A DNA stretch of 64,000 nucleotides from Burkholderiaceae bacterium 26 (GTDB taxonomy: Bacteria; Pseudomonadota; Gammaproteobacteria; Burkholderiales; Burkholderiaceae): positions 62,001 through 126,000 of the forward strand of contig JYOB01000010.1 in the NCBI GenBank assembly GCA_000955795.1, read 5' to 3'. The notes beneath the pieces were generated by a model. That model was given only the letters and a program-made list of their open reading frames with translations, was not told where the DNA came from and did no database searches. The translations under genes were made by a program, and so were the position numbers. Positions within the stretch are counted from its first letter, which is position 1; the number at the start of each line of letters is the position of its first letter. This document shows positions 53,420 to 63,515 of this stretch, one piece after another.

Positions 53420-55156
53420 TCAACTGCGCGACTGTGCACGCAACGAATCGATCGTCGCGCGTGGGCTGATGATGTTCGGATCGGTCTGCACCTCGATGAC
53501 GGACGCAACGCTTGCTGCCAGCGCGGTTTCCACCGCCGACTGAAAGCCTTCGAGCGAGCGCACCGTGTGCCCTTCAGCGCCGTAGGCTCTCGCCAGCGCG
53601 GCGAAGTCCGGGTTGCGCAGCTCGGTACCGCTGACGTGCTCGGGGTACTCGCGCTCCTGGTGCATGCGGATGGTGCCGTACATGCCGTTGTTGACCACGA
53701 TAAAGATGACCGGCGCGTTGTACTGCATGGCGGTGGCCAATTCCTGACCGTTCATCAGGAAGCAGCCATCGCCAGCCATGCAGATGACGGGCGTGTCAGG
53801 GCAGATGATTTTGGCCGCCACTGCGGCGGGCGCCCCATAGCCCATCGCCCCGCTGGTCGGCGCCAACTGCGTGCGCGAGCCCGCCGCCAGCGCACCGTAT
53901 TGATAGAACCGATGCAGCCATGTGGCGTAGTTGCCCGCACCGTTGGTCAGGATGCTGTTGTGCGGCAGGCGCTCGCGTAGCCATCGCATCGCGCGGGCCA
54001 TGTCGATGCCCTTGCCGCCAAACGGCGGCGGCACGATGTTGGCGAGGTAATCGGCGTTGGCCGCTTCTGTCCAGGCAGACCAACGCGGCGGGGTGTCAGG
54101 CGAGTCGGGCGATACACCATCCAGCGCTTCCGCAATCGCCGGCATCGATGCATGAATCATCAGGTCGGCCTGGTAGACGCGTCCCAACTCTTCCGCACCG
54201 GCATGCACGTGGACGAGCGTCTGCTTCGGCCGGGGCACATCGAAGAGCGTGTAGCCGGAGGTCGTCATCTCGCCCAGGCGTGTGCCGACGGCGAGCACCA
54301 GGTCGGCGTCTTTGACGCGCGCGGCGAGCTTCGGGTTGATGGCAATGCCGACATCGCCGGCGTAATTCGGGTGGCGGTTGTCGAACAGGTCTTGCCGGCG
54401 GAACACGCAGCCTGCGGGCAGATTCCACCGCTCGGCAAAGGCCTGCATGCGGGCGGCGGCTTGCGGCGTCCAGCCGGAACCGCCCAGCAGCAGCATCGGG
54501 CGCTCGGCGTTCTGCAACAACGTCTTCAGCTGGGCAAGATCATGCGGGCCGGGCCATGCCATCGCGCGCGCTTTCGTTGCCACCTCGGGCGGCACATCGG
54601 CCACGGTGGCGACGTCGGTCAGCATGTCTTCGGGCAGCGCCAGCACCACGGGGCCGGGGCGGCCGGCGGTGGCGGTCTGGAACGCGCGTGCGATGTATTC
54701 GGGGATGCGCTCGACGCTATCGATCTGTGCGACCCACTTGGCCATCTGGCCGAACATGCGGCGGTAGTCGATTTCCTGAAACGCTTCGCGGTCGACGAAA
54801 TCGCGGCCGACCTGGCCGATGAACAGGATCAGCGGCGTGGAGTCCTGAAACGCGGTGTGCACGCCAATGCTGGCGTTGGTGGCGCCCGGCCCGCGTGTGC
54901 AGAAGACGATGCCGGGCCGCCCTGTGAGCTTGCCGTAAGCATCCGCCATATTGGCGGCGCCACCCTCTTGCCGGCAAACGATAAAGCGCGCGCGGTCGCG
55001 GCGTTGGTAAAAGCCTTCGAGCACCGAGAGGTAGCTCTCGCCGGGCACGCCAAAGGCCATGTCGACGCCGTGGGCCAACAGCGCATCAACAAGGATCTGG
55101 CCGCCGTGGCGTGGCTCGGCAACGTTGCTGGCGTGGCGTGCGACTGGTGTCTCCAT
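53420..55156 (-). CDS. Thiamine-diphosphate-dependent enzyme (acetolactate synthase-like)
   Basis: The 578-residue protein has three domains of the ThDP family: an N-terminal PYR domain ([37 protein letters not shown]), a central domain, and a PP domain with the ThDP motif [19 protein letters not shown] ... NN. The Glu of CRQEGGAA activates the cofactor. It resembles IlvB but lacks a small-subunit gene nearby; alternatives are other decarboxylases or carboligases. It precedes rraA by 55 bases on the same strand. Confidence 0.87.
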   Translation of the reverse strand: METPVARHASNVAEPRHGGQILVDALLAHGVDMAFGVPGESYLSVLEGFYQRRDRARFIVCRQEGGAANMADAYGKLTGRPGIVFCTRGPGATNASIGVHTAFQDSTPLILFIGQVGRDFVDREAFQEIDYRRMFGQMAKWVAQIDSVERIPEYIARAFQTATAGRPGPVVLALPEDMLTDVATVADVPPEVATKARAMAWPGPHDLAQLKTLLQNAERPMLLLGGSGWTPQAAARMQAFAERWNLPAGCVFRRQDLFDNRHPNYAGDVGIAINPKLAARVKDADLVLAVGTRLGEMTTSGYTLFDVPRPKQTLVHVHAGAEELGRVYQADLMIHASMPAIAEALDGVSPDSPDTPPRWSAWTEAANADYLANIVPPPFGGKGIDMARAMRWLRERLPHNSILTNGAGNYATWLHRFYQYGALAAGSRTQLAPTSGAMGYGAPAAVAAKIICPDTPVICMAGDGCFLMNGQELATAMQYNAPVIFIVVNNGMYGTIRMHQEREYPEHVSGTELRNPDFAALARAYGAEGHTVRSLEGFQSAVETALAASVASVIEVQTDPNIISPRATIDSLRAQSRS

Positions 55157-55224
55157 GGCGGGTAGTCTCGCTCTCGATCCGTTGACGACACAAGGGATCA
55201 TAGCGGAACACGCCGCTGCGGCGA

Positions 55225-56061
55225 CTACATCTGCCGGAACAAATGTGCGTATTGCCGCGCGACGGGCAGCGTCTCGGTGCGCCCGCGTATCTTCAGCCCC
55301 AGGCGGCCCAGCGACAGATGCACGGCGCTCGATACATGCGCCACGTTGACCACCGTACCGCGGTGCACCTGCCAGAAGTGCTCGGGGTCGAGCTGGGTCA
55401 GCAGGTCACGCAGGCTGGTGCGGATGAGGGATTCGCCGCTGCCGGCGACCACGTTGACGTACTTGTCGGTCGCTTCCAGATAGATCACGTCATCCACGGG
55501 GATGAAGCGCACTTCCTGCCCGACCAGCGCCTTGATGAAGCGCAGATAGCCGCCCTGCGGCGTGGCACGCGTTTGCGCGGCGCCCTGCAGGCCGGCAAGG
55601 CGCTCGACAAGCTCAGCCAGCGTCTGCGCGGGATCGGTCACGGCAGGCGCGTTGACGTTGTCGCTCAGGCGCGTGCCGAGCCGGTCCTTCAGCCGCTTGA
55701 CGGTCTCGGCCAGACGCTCGGTCTGCACGGGCTTGAGCACATAGTCGACCGCGGCTTGCTCGAAGGCATCGAGCGCGAACTGGTCATACGCGGTAACGAA
55801 CGCCACCAGCGGACGCACTTCCCGCTGCGACAGCTCGCGCGCCACATCAATGCCCGACAACCCCGGCATGCGGATATCGAGAAAGACTACATCGGGGTCC
55901 TGTCCGTCAGCGGCATCGTCAATCACGTCGAGCGCGGATTGGCCGTCGTGCACGGCCGGCAGCAACGTGGCCTCGGGCCATAGTGCCGCCAGTTCAGCGA
56001 CAAGGTTTTCAGCCAGTGCCGGTTCATCATCGGCAATAAGCACGCGTGGGGAAGCAGGCAT
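55225..56061 (-). CDS. LytTR-type response regulator
   Basis: The 278-residue protein has a receiver domain with the acidic pair ADDEP, phosphoacceptor Asp in VVFLDIRMPG and the Lys in YVLKPVQ. A linker leads to a LytTR DNA-binding domain (FIPVDDVIYLEATDKYVNVV, FWQVHRGTVVNVAHV). It is 3 bases from its cognate kinase gene. Confidence 0.92.
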   Translation of the reverse strand: MPASPRVLIADDEPALAENLVAELAALWPEATLLPAVHDGQSALDVIDDAADGQDPDVVFLDIRMPGLSGIDVARELSQREVRPLVAFVTAYDQFALDAFEQAAVDYVLKPVQTERLAETVKRLKDRLGTRLSDNVNAPAVTDPAQTLAELVERLAGLQGAAQTRATPQGGYLRFIKALVGQEVRFIPVDDVIYLEATDKYVNVVAGSGESLIRTSLRDLLTQLDPEHFWQVHRGTVVNVAHVSSAVHLSLGRLGLKIRGRTETLPVARQYAHLFRQM

Positions 56062-56064
56062 CGA

Positions 56065-57339
56065 TCAGGTTCCGGCGGATGCGCGCGATGAGAGCGCGCC
56101 GGTGGCGTTGGCGGTTGAGCGGGAGGTTGAGCGAGAAAAGCGGCAGCGCCATTCCGGCGCGTCGGCTTGAGACGATGCAGGCGCCGTTTCGTGCGCCAGC
56201 GGCAATTCGACGACGATCGTCACGCCGTGCGGCACTGTCTCCGTAATCGTCAGGCGTGCGTCGCCATCAAACAAGCGCGACAGGCGTTCACGCACGTGCG
56301 TGAGGCCCAGCCCGGAGCCCGTGGCGCCATCGTTGCCGAAACCGACGCCCGTGTCGCGCACTTCCAGCACGAGCCGCTCGCCCTCGCTACCGGCCGCCAG
56401 GCGAGCAGACAGGGCGATCTCCCCGCCCTCGCGCGCCGGTTCGATGCCGTGCACCACGGCGTTTTCCACCAGCGGCTGAATCAGCATCGGCGGGATGACG
56501 ATGTTGGCGATGGCATCGTCCAGCGCCAGCGAGAAACGCAGACGATTGCCGAAGCGCAGCGCCTGGATGTCGAGATACGCGCGCAGCAGCGCAAATTCCT
56601 GCGCCAGCGTGCACTGCTCGGCGCGTGCGTGCGAGAGCGAGCTGCGCAAAAAGCCGATCAAATGCTGCAGCAAACGCCGCGCGGCGGCCGGGTCCCGTGC
56701 GATCAGCACATCCACGTGGGCGAGTGAGTTGAACAGGAAGTGCGGCTCAATCTGCGCCTGCAGCGCCATCAATTGCGCACGCACGACCTGCTTCTCGGCT
56801 TCTTCCCGCTCCAGCGCGTCGAGCGCAGCCTGGCGCTGCAATGCGGCCAGCTTGCCGCGCGACCAGTAGTAATACGTTGCGCCAAGCGCGGCGAGCATGG
56901 CGATGATGAAACTCATGCGCAGGCTGTCGGCGCGCCAGGGTTCCGGGGTCGGGTTGTTCAGGCACAGGATCGTCCGCGCGATCCACTGCCCGAGCGGCAC
57001 GCCGATCAGCACCGCGCCCACGATGATCCACGGAAACACCTTCTTGTTGGGCGGGCCGTCGCCCCAGAGCACATGGCGCGGGATGCCGATCAGCGAAAAC
57101 ATCGACAGCCCGATCGCCTGGCTGAAGACGAAATCTTTCCAGAACGTCTCTTCTGGCCGGATGCCGAACGCCAGCACGGCCGCAATCAGCGTATTGATAA
57201 CGATGATGACGGCATAGCGGATCACCCAGCGCCGGGCAAAGTGCAGGCAATCAGCAAGCGAAGGGAGCGACACATTGGCGAACATGCGGGCGATCTTACC
57301 GGACGGCTCTTCGGCGTTGAAGCTTGGGGTTTCCCGCAT
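56065..57339 (-). CDS. LytS-type sensor histidine kinase
   Basis: The 424-residue kinase has about four membrane helices in the N-terminal third, then a His_kinase domain with the phospho-His motif QIEPHFLFNSLAHVDVL and an HATPase with N-box IQPLVENAVVHGIEP and G-box VRDTGVGF. The C-terminal tail is Ser/Arg-rich. The start at 57339 overlaps the 2TM-protein stop as TAATG, and the response regulator follows, forming a three-gene operon. Signal unknown. Confidence 0.9.
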   Translation of the reverse strand: MRETPSFNAEEPSGKIARMFANVSLPSLADCLHFARRWVIRYAVIIVINTLIAAVLAFGIRPEETFWKDFVFSQAIGLSMFSLIGIPRHVLWGDGPPNKKVFPWIIVGAVLIGVPLGQWIARTILCLNNPTPEPWRADSLRMSFIIAMLAALGATYYYWSRGKLAALQRQAALDALEREEAEKQVVRAQLMALQAQIEPHFLFNSLAHVDVLIARDPAAARRLLQHLIGFLRSSLSHARAEQCTLAQEFALLRAYLDIQALRFGNRLRFSLALDDAIANIVIPPMLIQPLVENAVVHGIEPAREGGEIALSARLAAGSEGERLVLEVRDTGVGFGNDGATGSGLGLTHVRERLSRLFDGDARLTITETVPHGVTIVVELPLAHETAPASSQADAPEWRCRFSRSTSRSTANATGALSSRASAGT

Positions 57340-57650
57340 TACCGGCGGCCGGCCTGCTCGCGCAAACGGGCGAGTTCCTGGTCGACCATGCGCTGGTAAC
57401 CGTTGCCCTGGCTCCAGGCCAGGCTCAGGCCGTGCGCAGCCAGACCAGACCCCCAGCCCAGCAGCGGCCACACAAACCAGAACTGCCCGCGCGACAACGC
57501 AATCGCTGCCAACCCGGCGTTCACGGCCAGGAACGACAGCAGGTGAATGCGGAACCCCAGGCGCGCGCCGGCGCGGTGTCGGGCGCGGCGCAGCAGAGCG
57601 TCGTCGGATTCAACAGACGGGGAAGTTGGGGTGTAGGGCACGGCAGACAT
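57339..57650 (-). CDS. 2TM domain protein
   Basis: The 103-residue protein has a Ser/Pro N-terminus, a basic stretch (RRARHRAGARLGFRIHLL), and two membrane helices (FLAVNAGLAAIALSRG, FVWPLLGWGSGLAAHGLSL), then a C-terminal segment YQRMVDQELARLR. That is the 2TM (PF13239-type) pattern, often found beside LytS/LytR kinases. It may modulate the kinase. A TATACT -10 lies 29 bases upstream. Confidence 0.8.
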   Translation of the reverse strand: MSAVPYTPTSPSVESDDALLRRARHRAGARLGFRIHLLSFLAVNAGLAAIALSRGQFWFVWPLLGWGSGLAAHGLSLAWSQGNGYQRMVDQELARLREQAGRR

Positions 57651-57678
57651 GGCGGTCTCTGGTGGAACCGAAGATGTC

Positions 57679-57711
57679 CGCAGTATAGGAATGGCGCCTG
57701 GGCAGGCGCCA
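57679..57711 (-). promoter_or_regulatory. Promoter with palindrome upstream of the 2TM-lytS-lytR operon
   Basis: On the minus strand TATACT (57684-57679) lies directly behind the 8-base inverted repeat TGGCGCCT-N4-AGGCGCCA (57692-57711), which covers the expected -35. It could be an operator. Confidence 0.4.
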
Positions 57712-57786
57712 CGGGCGTGCGACGAATGGCGGAATCGGGCGGATGAACGGTGCGCAACCGGCTCCGCCGACACACAGCAGCCGTGG

Positions 57787-58746
57787 CTATGCCGCCAACG
57801 CCTCCCGCCCCGACTGGCCCACCACCGTGGACGCCACCGCCTCCGCCACCGTGTCACGGGAAAGGTGCGGCGCAAACATCCCGATGAAGTCATGCGCATA
57901 GCCACGCAGGTACGCGCCACGGCGCACCGCCACGCGCGTGGTATTCGGCTCGAACAGGTGATCTGCCCCAATGCAGACGAGGTTGTCGTCCTTGCGTCCG
58001 TCATACGCCATCGAGGCGATGATGCCCACGCCCACATCCAGCGCCACATAGGTCTTGATCACGTCCGCATCCATGGCGGTCAGCACGATCTCCGGGTGCA
58101 GTCCGGCGCCGGCAAATGCGGCGTCGATGTTGCGGCGGCCCGTAAAACCCGCGTCGTAAGTGATGAGCGGGTATTGCGCCACGTCTTCGAGCGTGGGCAG
58201 CGGGTTCTTCGTCAACGGATGGTCCGGGCTGACCACCAGCACGTGGCGCCAGCGGTACGCCTCGAACGACGTCAGCCCCGGCTCGTTGGCCACCGCCTCG
58301 GTGGCGATGCCGATATCGGCCTGCCCCGTCAGCAGCAGCTCGACGATGTGCGAGGGCGATGCCTCCTGCAGCGCCAGCGTGACATGCGGATATTCCTTGC
58401 GGAACGACTGCACCACCTTCGGCAGCGCATAGCGGGCCTGCGTGTGCGTGGTTGCCACAGTCAGGCGGCCGGACTGGCGGCCGGAGAATTCCTCGCCGGC
58501 CTGGCGCAGGTTTTCGGCTTCGAGCAGCAGGCGCTCGACAATGCGGACGATCTCGCGGCCCGGCTCGGTCAGGCCCGTCAGGCGCTTGCCGTAGCGCTCG
58601 AAAATCTCCACGCCCAGCTCATCCTCCAGCTCGCGAATCTGGCGCGACACGCCAGGCTGCGACGTGTACAGCGCGTTGGCGACTTCGGTCAGGTTGAACT
58701 GGCGGCGCACCGCCTCGCGGATGGAACGCAGTTGCTGGAAGTTCAT
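57787..58746 (-). CDS. cysB: LysR regulator CysB
   Basis: The 319-residue regulator opens MNFQQLRSIREAVRRQFNLTEVANALYTSQPGVSRQIRELE, the CysB/Cbl N-terminus. It activates sulfate-assimilation genes in response to O-acetyl/N-acetylserine. It follows cysA by 41 bases in the same orientation, so cysTWA-cysB form one run. Cbl is an alternative name for the same subfamily. Confidence 0.92.
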   Translation of the reverse strand: MNFQQLRSIREAVRRQFNLTEVANALYTSQPGVSRQIRELEDELGVEIFERYGKRLTGLTEPGREIVRIVERLLLEAENLRQAGEEFSGRQSGRLTVATTHTQARYALPKVVQSFRKEYPHVTLALQEASPSHIVELLLTGQADIGIATEAVANEPGLTSFEAYRWRHVLVVSPDHPLTKNPLPTLEDVAQYPLITYDAGFTGRRNIDAAFAGAGLHPEIVLTAMDADVIKTYVALDVGVGIIASMAYDGRKDDNLVCIGADHLFEPNTTRVAVRRGAYLRGYAHDFIGMFAPHLSRDTVAEAVASTVVGQSGREALAA

Positions 58747-58787
58747 GGCTCGTGTCCTCTCGTATTGGTTGTCGTCGGAGCGGCGAG

Positions 58788-59897
58788 TTAAGCGGTCGCT
58801 TGCGCGGCGGCCGGCCGTGCACCTTGCGCGAACACGCGAATCGCGCGCGGGCGCACCACCAGCGTTTCGCCTTCGCGGAAGCCCTCGGCGCGAAAACGTT
58901 CGATGGGCAGGGAGACTTCGATGATGTCGTCGGTGTCTTCGCGCTCCAGCTCAAGCTGGGCGATGGCGCCAAGCGTGAGCGCGCGGCGCAGCATGACGGG
59001 AATGCCCTCGGCGCCCGGCGCGTAACGCTCCAGATCGATCTCGTGCGGACGCACGAAGGCCACCGCCTGATCGGCACGCGAAGAATCGACACCACCCGAC
59101 GGCACTGCAATGGCGGAGTCGCCCACGTGCAGCACGCTGCCGCCCTCGCCTTCTTCCAGGCGCCCGTGGAACAGGTTCACGTTGCCGAGGAAGCCATAGA
59201 CAAACGGCGTGGCCGGCGTGTTGTAGACCGCATCGGGGCTGCCGATCTGCTCTACCTCGCCGCGGTTCATCAGCACCACGTTGTCGGCCACTTCCAGCGC
59301 TTCTTCCTGATCGTGCGTGACGAACAGGCTGGTGACATGCAGATCGTCATGCAGACGGCGCAGCCAGCGGCGCAGTTCCTTGCGCACCTTGGCATCGAGC
59401 GCGCCAAACGGTTCGTCGAGCAGCAGCACGCGCGGCTCCACCGCCAGCGCGCGCGCCAGGGCAATCCGCTGACGCTGCCCGCCCGACAGTTGCGGCGGGT
59501 AGCGATCAGCCAGCCAATCAAGCTGCACAAGCTCCAGCAGCTCCTTCACCTTGGCGCGGATCTGCGCTTCGCTCGGCCGCTGCGCACGCGGTTTCACACG
59601 CAGGCCAAAGGCCACGTTCTCGAACACCGTCATGTGCTTGAACAGCGCGTAATGCTGGAACACGAATCCGACCTGGCGCTCGCGCACATGCTGGTCCGAT
59701 GCGTCTTCACCATTCAGATGGATGCTGCCCGAATCCGCATGCTCCAGCCCCGCGATGATGCGCAGCAGCGTGGTCTTGCCGCAGCCCGACGGGCCCAGCA
59801 GCGCGGTCAACTCGCCCTGCTTGAAATCGAGCGAGACATCGTTGAGGGCAACGAAATTGCCAAAGCGCTTGGTGATGTGTTGAACCTGGATGCTCAT
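58788..59897 (-). CDS. cysA: Sulfate/thiosulfate ABC transporter ATP-binding protein
   Basis: The 369-residue ATPase has Walker [13 protein letters not shown], signature [15 protein letters not shown], Walker [13 protein letters not shown], and a C-terminal TOBE-like regulatory region. The segment [18 protein letters not shown] is typical of CysA. The ATG at 59897 overlaps the cysW stop (ATGA). Confidence 0.95.
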   Translation of the reverse strand: MSIQVQHITKRFGNFVALNDVSLDFKQGELTALLGPSGCGKTTLLRIIAGLEHADSGSIHLNGEDASDQHVRERQVGFVFQHYALFKHMTVFENVAFGLRVKPRAQRPSEAQIRAKVKELLELVQLDWLADRYPPQLSGGQRQRIALARALAVEPRVLLLDEPFGALDAKVRKELRRWLRRLHDDLHVTSLFVTHDQEEALEVADNVVLMNRGEVEQIGSPDAVYNTPATPFVYGFLGNVNLFHGRLEEGEGGSVLHVGDSAIAVPSGGVDSSRADQAVAFVRPHEIDLERYAPGAEGIPVMLRRALTLGAIAQLELEREDTDDIIEVSLPIERFRAEGFREGETLVVRPRAIRVFAQGARPAAAQATA

Positions 59898-60874
59898 GCG
59901 ACGCTCCCTTCGAGCGGAGATTGCACAGCGACGTGCGAATGCGAAATGGGTGTTTGTTGCGCAACGCGCTGGCCCGGGCCTTCGCCCACGCCGGCATCCG
60001 CATCGGCCAGCTCGCGGCGGCTGCGCCATTCGACCAGCGTCTTCAGCGCCAGCGTGACGAGCGCCAGCAATGTCAGCAGCGAGGCCACGGCAAACGCGGC
60101 CGCAAAGTTGTATTCGTTGTAGAGAATTTCCACGTGCAGCGGCATCGTGTTGGTCAGCCCCCGAATGTGGCCCGACACCACCGACACCGCGCCGAACTCG
60201 CCCATCGCCCGCGCGTTGCACAGGATCACGCCGTACAGCAGGCCCCACTTGATGTTCGGCAGCGTCACGCGAAAGAACGTCTGCCAGCCCGATGCGCCGA
60301 GCACGATGGCGGCCTCTTCCTCTTCGCTGCCCTGCGCCTGCATGAGCGGAATCAGCTCGCGCGCCACAAACGGAAACGTGACAAACACGGTGGCCAGCAC
60401 AATGCCCGGCACAGCAAAGATGACCTTGAAATCGTGGTCGGACAGGTAAGGCCCGAACCAGCCCTGTGCGCCAAACAGCAGCACGTAGATCAACCCGGCA
60501 ATGACGGGCGACACCGAGAACGGCAAGTCGATCAGTGTCAACAGCAGGTTCTTGCCGCGAAACTCGAACTTGGCAATCGCCCACGCCGCCGCCACGCCAA
60601 ACACCACGTTCAGCGGCACGGCAATCGCCGCAATCGTGAGCGTGAGGCCGATGGCCGAGAGCGCATCCGGCTCGACCAGCGCTTCGAGATACACGTCGAT
60701 GCCCTTCTTGAACGCTTCAACAAACACGCTCGCCAGCGGCACGAACAGGAACAGCGCCAGGAACACGAACGACACGAGGATCAGCGTGGCCCGCACCCAC
60801 GCAGATTCTGCGGTGGCGCCACGGCGGCCAACAGCCTGCGCCTGACCAAGTTGATGGAAAACAGTACCGGCCAT
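59894..60874 (-). CDS. cysW: Sulfate/thiosulfate ABC transporter permease CysW
   Basis: The 326-residue permease has six helices and the CysW-type EAA loop [27 protein letters not shown]. The ATG at 60874 has AGGAG 6 bases upstream and lies 1 base beyond the cysT stop, so I prefer it to an ATG at 60895. It pairs with CysT. Confidence 0.95.
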   Translation of the reverse strand: MAGTVFHQLGQAQAVGRRGATAESAWVRATLILVSFVFLALFLFVPLASVFVEAFKKGIDVYLEALVEPDALSAIGLTLTIAAIAVPLNVVFGVAAAWAIAKFEFRGKNLLLTLIDLPFSVSPVIAGLIYVLLFGAQGWFGPYLSDHDFKVIFAVPGIVLATVFVTFPFVARELIPLMQAQGSEEEEAAIVLGASGWQTFFRVTLPNIKWGLLYGVILCNARAMGEFGAVSVVSGHIRGLTNTMPLHVEILYNEYNFAAAFAVASLLTLLALVTLALKTLVEWRSRRELADADAGVGEGPGQRVAQQTPISHSHVAVQSPLEGSVA

Positions 60875-60875
60875 G

Positions 60876-61790
60876 TCAGGCTCCTGCTGCCGCATTGGCG
60901 GTCAAGGGTTCGGGGGCGCGCTCGATGGCGTCGTTGCGATTGCCGCGGCGTCGCGTCCAGGCTTGCAGCAGATTGATCACCAGCAGCAATGTGAAGGAGA
61001 TACCGAGCATGACGACGGCAATGGCCGTGGCGCCCGCGTAATCGAACTGCTCCAGCTTGGAATAGATCATCAGCGGCGTGATCTCGGAGACCATCGGCAT
61101 GTTGCCGGCGATGAAGATGACCGAGCCGTACTCGCCCGTGGCACGCGCAAAGGCCAGCGCAAACCCCGTCAGCAATGCAGGCAGCAAGGTCGGCAGGACC
61201 ACGCGAATGAAGGTCTGCCAACGCGTGGCACCCAGGCTGGCAGCCGCCTCTTCCAACTCGGCCTCCAGATCTTCGAGCACCGGCTGCACCGTGCGCACGA
61301 CAAACGGCAGCCCGATGAACGTGAGCGCCACCACGATGCCCAGCGGCGTGAACGCGACCTTCAGGCCCAGCAGCTCCAGGCGCGAGCCGATCCAGCCATT
61401 TGGCGCGTACAAGGCAGTCAACGCGATGCCGGCCACCGCAGTCGGCAGCGCAAACGGCAGATCGACCAGCGCATCGATCAGCCGCTTGCCCGGAAAGCGA
61501 TAGCGCACCAGCACCCACGCCACGATCAGCCCGAACACAAGGTTGATCACCGCCGCGATCAGCGATGCGCCGAAGGTCAGCTTGTATGACGCGACCACGC
61601 GCGGTGCGGTAACGGTGGTCCAGAACGCATCCCACGTCATGGTGAACGTCTTGAGAACGGTCGCCGACAGCGGAATCAGGACGATCAGCGCGAGGTACAG
61701 CAGCGAAAAGCCCAGCGCCAGCCCGAAGCCGGGCAGCACATTGGCGGGCTTACGCCGCTTTGACAAAGAAAACGCAGAAGACAGGCTCAT
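60876..61790 (-). CDS. cysT: Sulfate/thiosulfate ABC transporter permease CysT (CysU)
   Basis: The 304-residue permease opens SLSSAFSLSKRRKPANVLPGFGLALG, has six helices and the EAA loop LEEAAASLGATRWQTFIRVVLP. The periplasmic sulfate-binding protein gene (sbp or cysP) that usually precedes it is missing from this window. A terminator-like hairpin lies 12 bases before its ATG. Confidence 0.95.
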   Translation of the reverse strand: MSLSSAFSLSKRRKPANVLPGFGLALGFSLLYLALIVLIPLSATVLKTFTMTWDAFWTTVTAPRVVASYKLTFGASLIAAVINLVFGLIVAWVLVRYRFPGKRLIDALVDLPFALPTAVAGIALTALYAPNGWIGSRLELLGLKVAFTPLGIVVALTFIGLPFVVRTVQPVLEDLEAELEEAAASLGATRWQTFIRVVLPTLLPALLTGFALAFARATGEYGSVIFIAGNMPMVSEITPLMIYSKLEQFDYAGATAIAVVMLGISFTLLLVINLLQAWTRRRGNRNDAIERAPEPLTANAAAGA

Positions 61791-61802
61791 CAGCGCACCG
61801 AT

Positions 61803-61836
61803 AAAAATGGCCGCAGGGCAAAAAAACACTGCGGCC
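61803..61836 (-). terminator. Terminator-like hairpin in the cysT leader
   Basis: On the minus strand GGCCGCAG-N12-CTGCGGCC is followed by A and five T. It could end the transcript of the hydrolase gene stopping at 61911, but it ends just 12 bases before the cysT ATG, leaving no room for a separate cysT promoter downstream. It may therefore act as an attenuator. Confidence 0.6.
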
Positions 61837-61910
61837 GATATGCAGATGAACCGATTGTGGCGAACTGTTCTTATGACGAAAACGAATATTTGCGCATGTG
61901 CATCATCGTT
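61837..61910 (-). promoter_or_regulatory. Candidate cysTWA promoter region
   Basis: This AT-richer stretch between the hydrolase stop and the cysT leader hairpin includes, on the minus strand, CATAAGAACAG and a CACAAT -10-like element. CysB recognises loosely conserved AT-rich sites, so this is the likely activator region, but no site can be fixed by eye. Confidence 0.35.
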
Positions 61911-62597
61911 TTAGATATAAGGAGTGCTCGGTAAGACATCCCACTGGGCTTGCCAGTCGGCGCCGTCGCGAGTGGTGTCTTGTGCACTTGCGCGGCCGAT
62001 CAGGCGATCGAGCACCGTCAAGCCAGCGTCCCAGTCGCCGAGGTTGGAGTCTGCGTTGATATGGCCAGCCTCGCCGGCGTCAATGAACTCGGCGCCCCAG
62101 CGCGCGCCCCAGTCGATGGCGCTGCCTTGCGGCATCCACGGGTCATTGCGGCTGGCAACGAGCGTGACGGGAAACGGCAAAGCGTGGTCCGGAAGCAGAT
62201 CGCGCACACCGAATTTTTCCGGATCGGCCGGCGCGACCAGCAGCGCTGCGGCCACGGCCTCTTTTGTCTGAACCGCCCAGTGCAGCGCCGCCAGGGAGCC
62301 GAAGCTATGCGCCACCAAGATCACGGGGCGCCGCGCACGAATTGGAGGACGCTCAGCCAGTGCCGCATGTACCGCTTCGCCCACGCGGGCAGACCAGCGC
62401 GGAAGGTCAGGCGTTGACCAGTCGGTCTGCTCCACGCGGCGCCAGTTCGGAAAACGCTGCTCCCAACGCGTCTGCCAGTGGCCGGGGCCGCTGCCATGCA
62501 AACCAGGAACGGTCAGGATGACGGCGTCTGCCGGCCACTGCCAGGCGGGTGCGTCCGATGCGGTTGCGAGTGCGCTGCGTGCCATGGGGGTACTCAT
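61911..62597 (-). CDS. RBBP9/YdeN-family serine hydrolase
   Basis: The 228-residue alpha/beta hydrolase has the YdeN/RBBP9 opening VILTVPGLHGSGPGHWQTRWE, the nucleophile elbow VAHSFGSLAAL, the late Asp in ASRNDPWMP and the His in GEAGHINADS. These supply a Ser-Asp-His triad. Substrate unknown. The ATG overlaps the stop of the EAL-like gene (ATGA), so the pair are coupled. Confidence 0.85.
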   Translation of the reverse strand: MSTPMARSALATASDAPAWQWPADAVILTVPGLHGSGPGHWQTRWEQRFPNWRRVEQTDWSTPDLPRWSARVGEAVHAALAERPPIRARRPVILVAHSFGSLAALHWAVQTKEAVAAALLVAPADPEKFGVRDLLPDHALPFPVTLVASRNDPWMPQGSAIDWGARWGAEFIDAGEAGHINADSNLGDWDAGLTVLDRLIGRASAQDTTRDGADWQAQWDVLPSTPYI

Positions 62598-63475
62598 TGC
62601 GTGAGAGAAATGCCGGCGCACTGCTGCTGTTGCACCAGCGGTGCCTGCGCCATCGGTATCACCATCGGCGTGGGTACGGCGTCCGGCTCCGGCTCGGCTC
62701 CTGGCAGGATGCTGCCCTGCACATAGGCGATACCGGCCGCCCGTGCCAGCTCCAGATCGCTCGGGCGCTCGCAACGCCGCAATGCCAGCGTCACGCCCAG
62801 CTCACGTGCGGAATCGGCCAGCGACACCACGTGCCGCGCATGCCATTCACGCCGGGCATCCAGCTTCAGGTACGCCGGCTTGGCATGCACGAGCAGCGCG
62901 CCCGCCTCCGCCGGGTCCGATGCCTGCACCGCCACGGCAAAACCGTTGCGCCGGTAGTTGTCCACCACGAACAGCAGCAGCCCCAGATCGTCATTGGCCG
63001 TAGACGGCACCTGGATGACGAATTGCTCCGGATGCAGCCCCAGCGCCGTCACCGCGCGATGGAACGCCTTGCCATGGTCGGCCGCCACTGCCGCCAGCAA
63101 CCGGCCATGCACGTTCACAACAAGCTGCCGCGCGTCGGTGCGGGAGAAGTAGTTGAGCGTATGCACCAGTCGGCACAGGCGGTCGAGTTCGACCAGCGTG
63201 CCGTCATCCGAGGCCAGCGAAAACACCTTCCACGGGTTCAGGCCGAGATCGCCGTCGCGCGTCCAGGTGCGCATCAGCGCTTCGTGGCCGGCGGGTGCGA
63301 GCGCGCCATCGGCGGCAAGCTGCCAGACCGGTTCAAACAGGCTGGTCAGCGCGCAATGGAAGAACTGGCCCTGTACCCGGCCGGCGGCGTCGCGCCACAA
63401 CTGGCGGTCCGGCGTCGGGGCGCTCGGCAGCGTGCCGAGAAATTGTGCGACTGCGGTGGTGTGCATCAGACTCAT
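62594..63475 (-). CDS. Degenerate EAL-domain protein
   Basis: The 293-residue protein retains the EAL fold outline: FEPVWQLAADG, GHEALMRT, NYFSRTDARQLVVNV, YLKLDARREW and AYVQGSIL. The metal-binding motifs are lost: the DDFG loop reads VQASDPAEAG and the E-x-T-E strand reads VIQVPSTAND. It is therefore probably not an active cyclic-di-GMP phosphodiesterase but a sensor or scaffold. It sits between ssuF and the small hydrolase in the sulfur block. Confidence 0.75.
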   Translation of the reverse strand: MSLMHTTAVAQFLGTLPSAPTPDRQLWRDAAGRVQGQFFHCALTSLFEPVWQLAADGALAPAGHEALMRTWTRDGDLGLNPWKVFSLASDDGTLVELDRLCRLVHTLNYFSRTDARQLVVNVHGRLLAAVAADHGKAFHRAVTALGLHPEQFVIQVPSTANDDLGLLLFVVDNYRRNGFAVAVQASDPAEAGALLVHAKPAYLKLDARREWHARHVVSLADSARELGVTLALRRCERPSDLELARAAGIAYVQGSILPGAEPEPDAVPTPMVIPMAQAPLVQQQQCAGISLTQ

Positions 63476-63515
63476 CGGGATGGGCTCCTAAAAAAAGTCG
63501 CCTCCTCCTCCCCCG

